Source of the DNA: an uncultured Verrucomicrobiota bacterium
GTDB lineage: Bacteria; Verrucomicrobiota; Verrucomicrobiia; Limisphaerales; UBA9464
Length of the DNA: 43,952 nucleotides
NCBI GenBank assembly: GCA_903835555.1
Contig: CAILNN010000333.1
Span: forward strand, 1-43,952
Reading direction: 5' to 3'
Shown: positions 43,748-43,952 of the stretch, in pieces
Position numbering within the stretch: position 1 is the stretch's first letter
How the letters are laid out: every line of letters starts with the position of its first letter
Translations under genes and position numbers: made by a program
Notes under the pieces: generated by a model
Databases searched by the model: none
What the model was told of the DNA's origin: nothing
What the model saw: only the letters and a program-made list of their open reading frames with translations

Positions 43748-43802
43748 AGCGAGCATTCAAAATCCATTTACACGGTCTGTTTCAACGGAATTTTAGATAA
43801 TC

Positions 43803-43952
43803 ATGAAATTGAGGGCAGGTACTGCATGGCTGTCGATCTCCGTGTCCCTGCTTTTTCAATTGGCGGCCGACACACCTTTGACCTCCAGAAACGGCCTCAC
43901 CGTATCAGCCGTTTCACCCGCACAGCCCGAAGTTGAAAGGCTCACACATGAA
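43803..43952 (+). CDS. N-terminal fragment of a putative secreted protein (runs off the window end)
   Basis: Fifty codons open from ATG 43803 to the window end. The N-terminus MKLRAGTAWLSISVSLLFQLAAD is a typical Sec signal peptide, with a basic start, hydrophobic core and small residues at the end; cleavage would fall near LAAD. The visible mature part (TPLTSRNGLTVSAVSPAQP) does not identify a family. It starts 55 bases after ribBA on the same strand. The sequence after the signal is too short for any function. Confidence 0.55.
   Translation, partial: MKLRAGTAWLSISVSLLFQLAADTPLTSRNGLTVSAVSPAQPEVERLTHE

Overview
The window reads as ordinary chromosome of a Gram-negative bacterium, most likely of the phylum Verrucomicrobiota (Pedosphaera/Limisphaera-like). 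This placement is inferred from gene content and was not computed. The pointers are: a SecD reading frame that runs straight into a SecF start (a SecDF fusion) next to YajC; a Kdo transferase and Wza/Wzc-type export genes (outer membrane present); a secreted Ig/LamG protein ending in the FYK(I/L)R-like tail common in this phylum; an extracytoplasmic PQQ-type propeller; McsA/McsB outside Firmicutes; and few clear Shine-Dalgarno sites with several TTG/GTG starts.

Layout. Positions 1-5046 (minus strand) hold the truncated secDF, yajC, the helicase hrpB and a small TMEM14-like membrane protein. Positions 5182-10012 (plus) hold a DedA-family protein, two different peroxiredoxins ending in a clear terminator, a class IV aminotransferase, a 266-bp non-coding structured element, and mcsA-mcsB (protein arginine kinase). 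Positions 10113-18301 (plus) hold a MASE1 hybrid histidine kinase and a four-gene YbhGFSR-type ABC exporter. Positions 18341-21227 (minus) hold the secreted LamG protein and an orphan larE. waaA (plus) follows. A D-amino-acid dehydrogenase-like gene and a PQQ propeller lie on minus, and a ClpX-like ATPase, a NUDIX protein and tadA on plus. Positions 28166-40878 form an exopolysaccharide locus: methyltransferase, flippase, TylF-type methyltransferase, GT4 glycosyltransferase and Wzy-like polymerase on plus, facing an OM beta-barrel, BY-kinase, short OPX lipoprotein and FHA membrane protein on minus, with an MsbA-like ABC transporter upstream. hflX, ribBA and the start of a secreted protein close the window.

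How they work together. The polysaccharide locus has the parts of a Wzx/Wzy pathway: transfer and modification of sugars, flipping, polymerisation, a chain-length-control tyrosine kinase, and an export step. The OPX protein is short and is encoded with a beta-barrel that could supply the outer-membrane pore. A strong-looking promoter overlapping the end of the ABC transporter gene could drive the barrel/kinase/OPX/FHA operon.

The least explained feature is 7935-8200. It is bounded by a perfect 18-bp terminal inverted repeat. Inside, three pairs of about 24-nt complementary arms are interleaved (a1 b1 a2 c1 b2 c2), so that two side-by-side hairpins would present loops complementary to each other. 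It contains no gene. It could be a MITE-like element, a structured RNA or both. No tRNA, rRNA, CRISPR array, transposase or prophage gene was seen.
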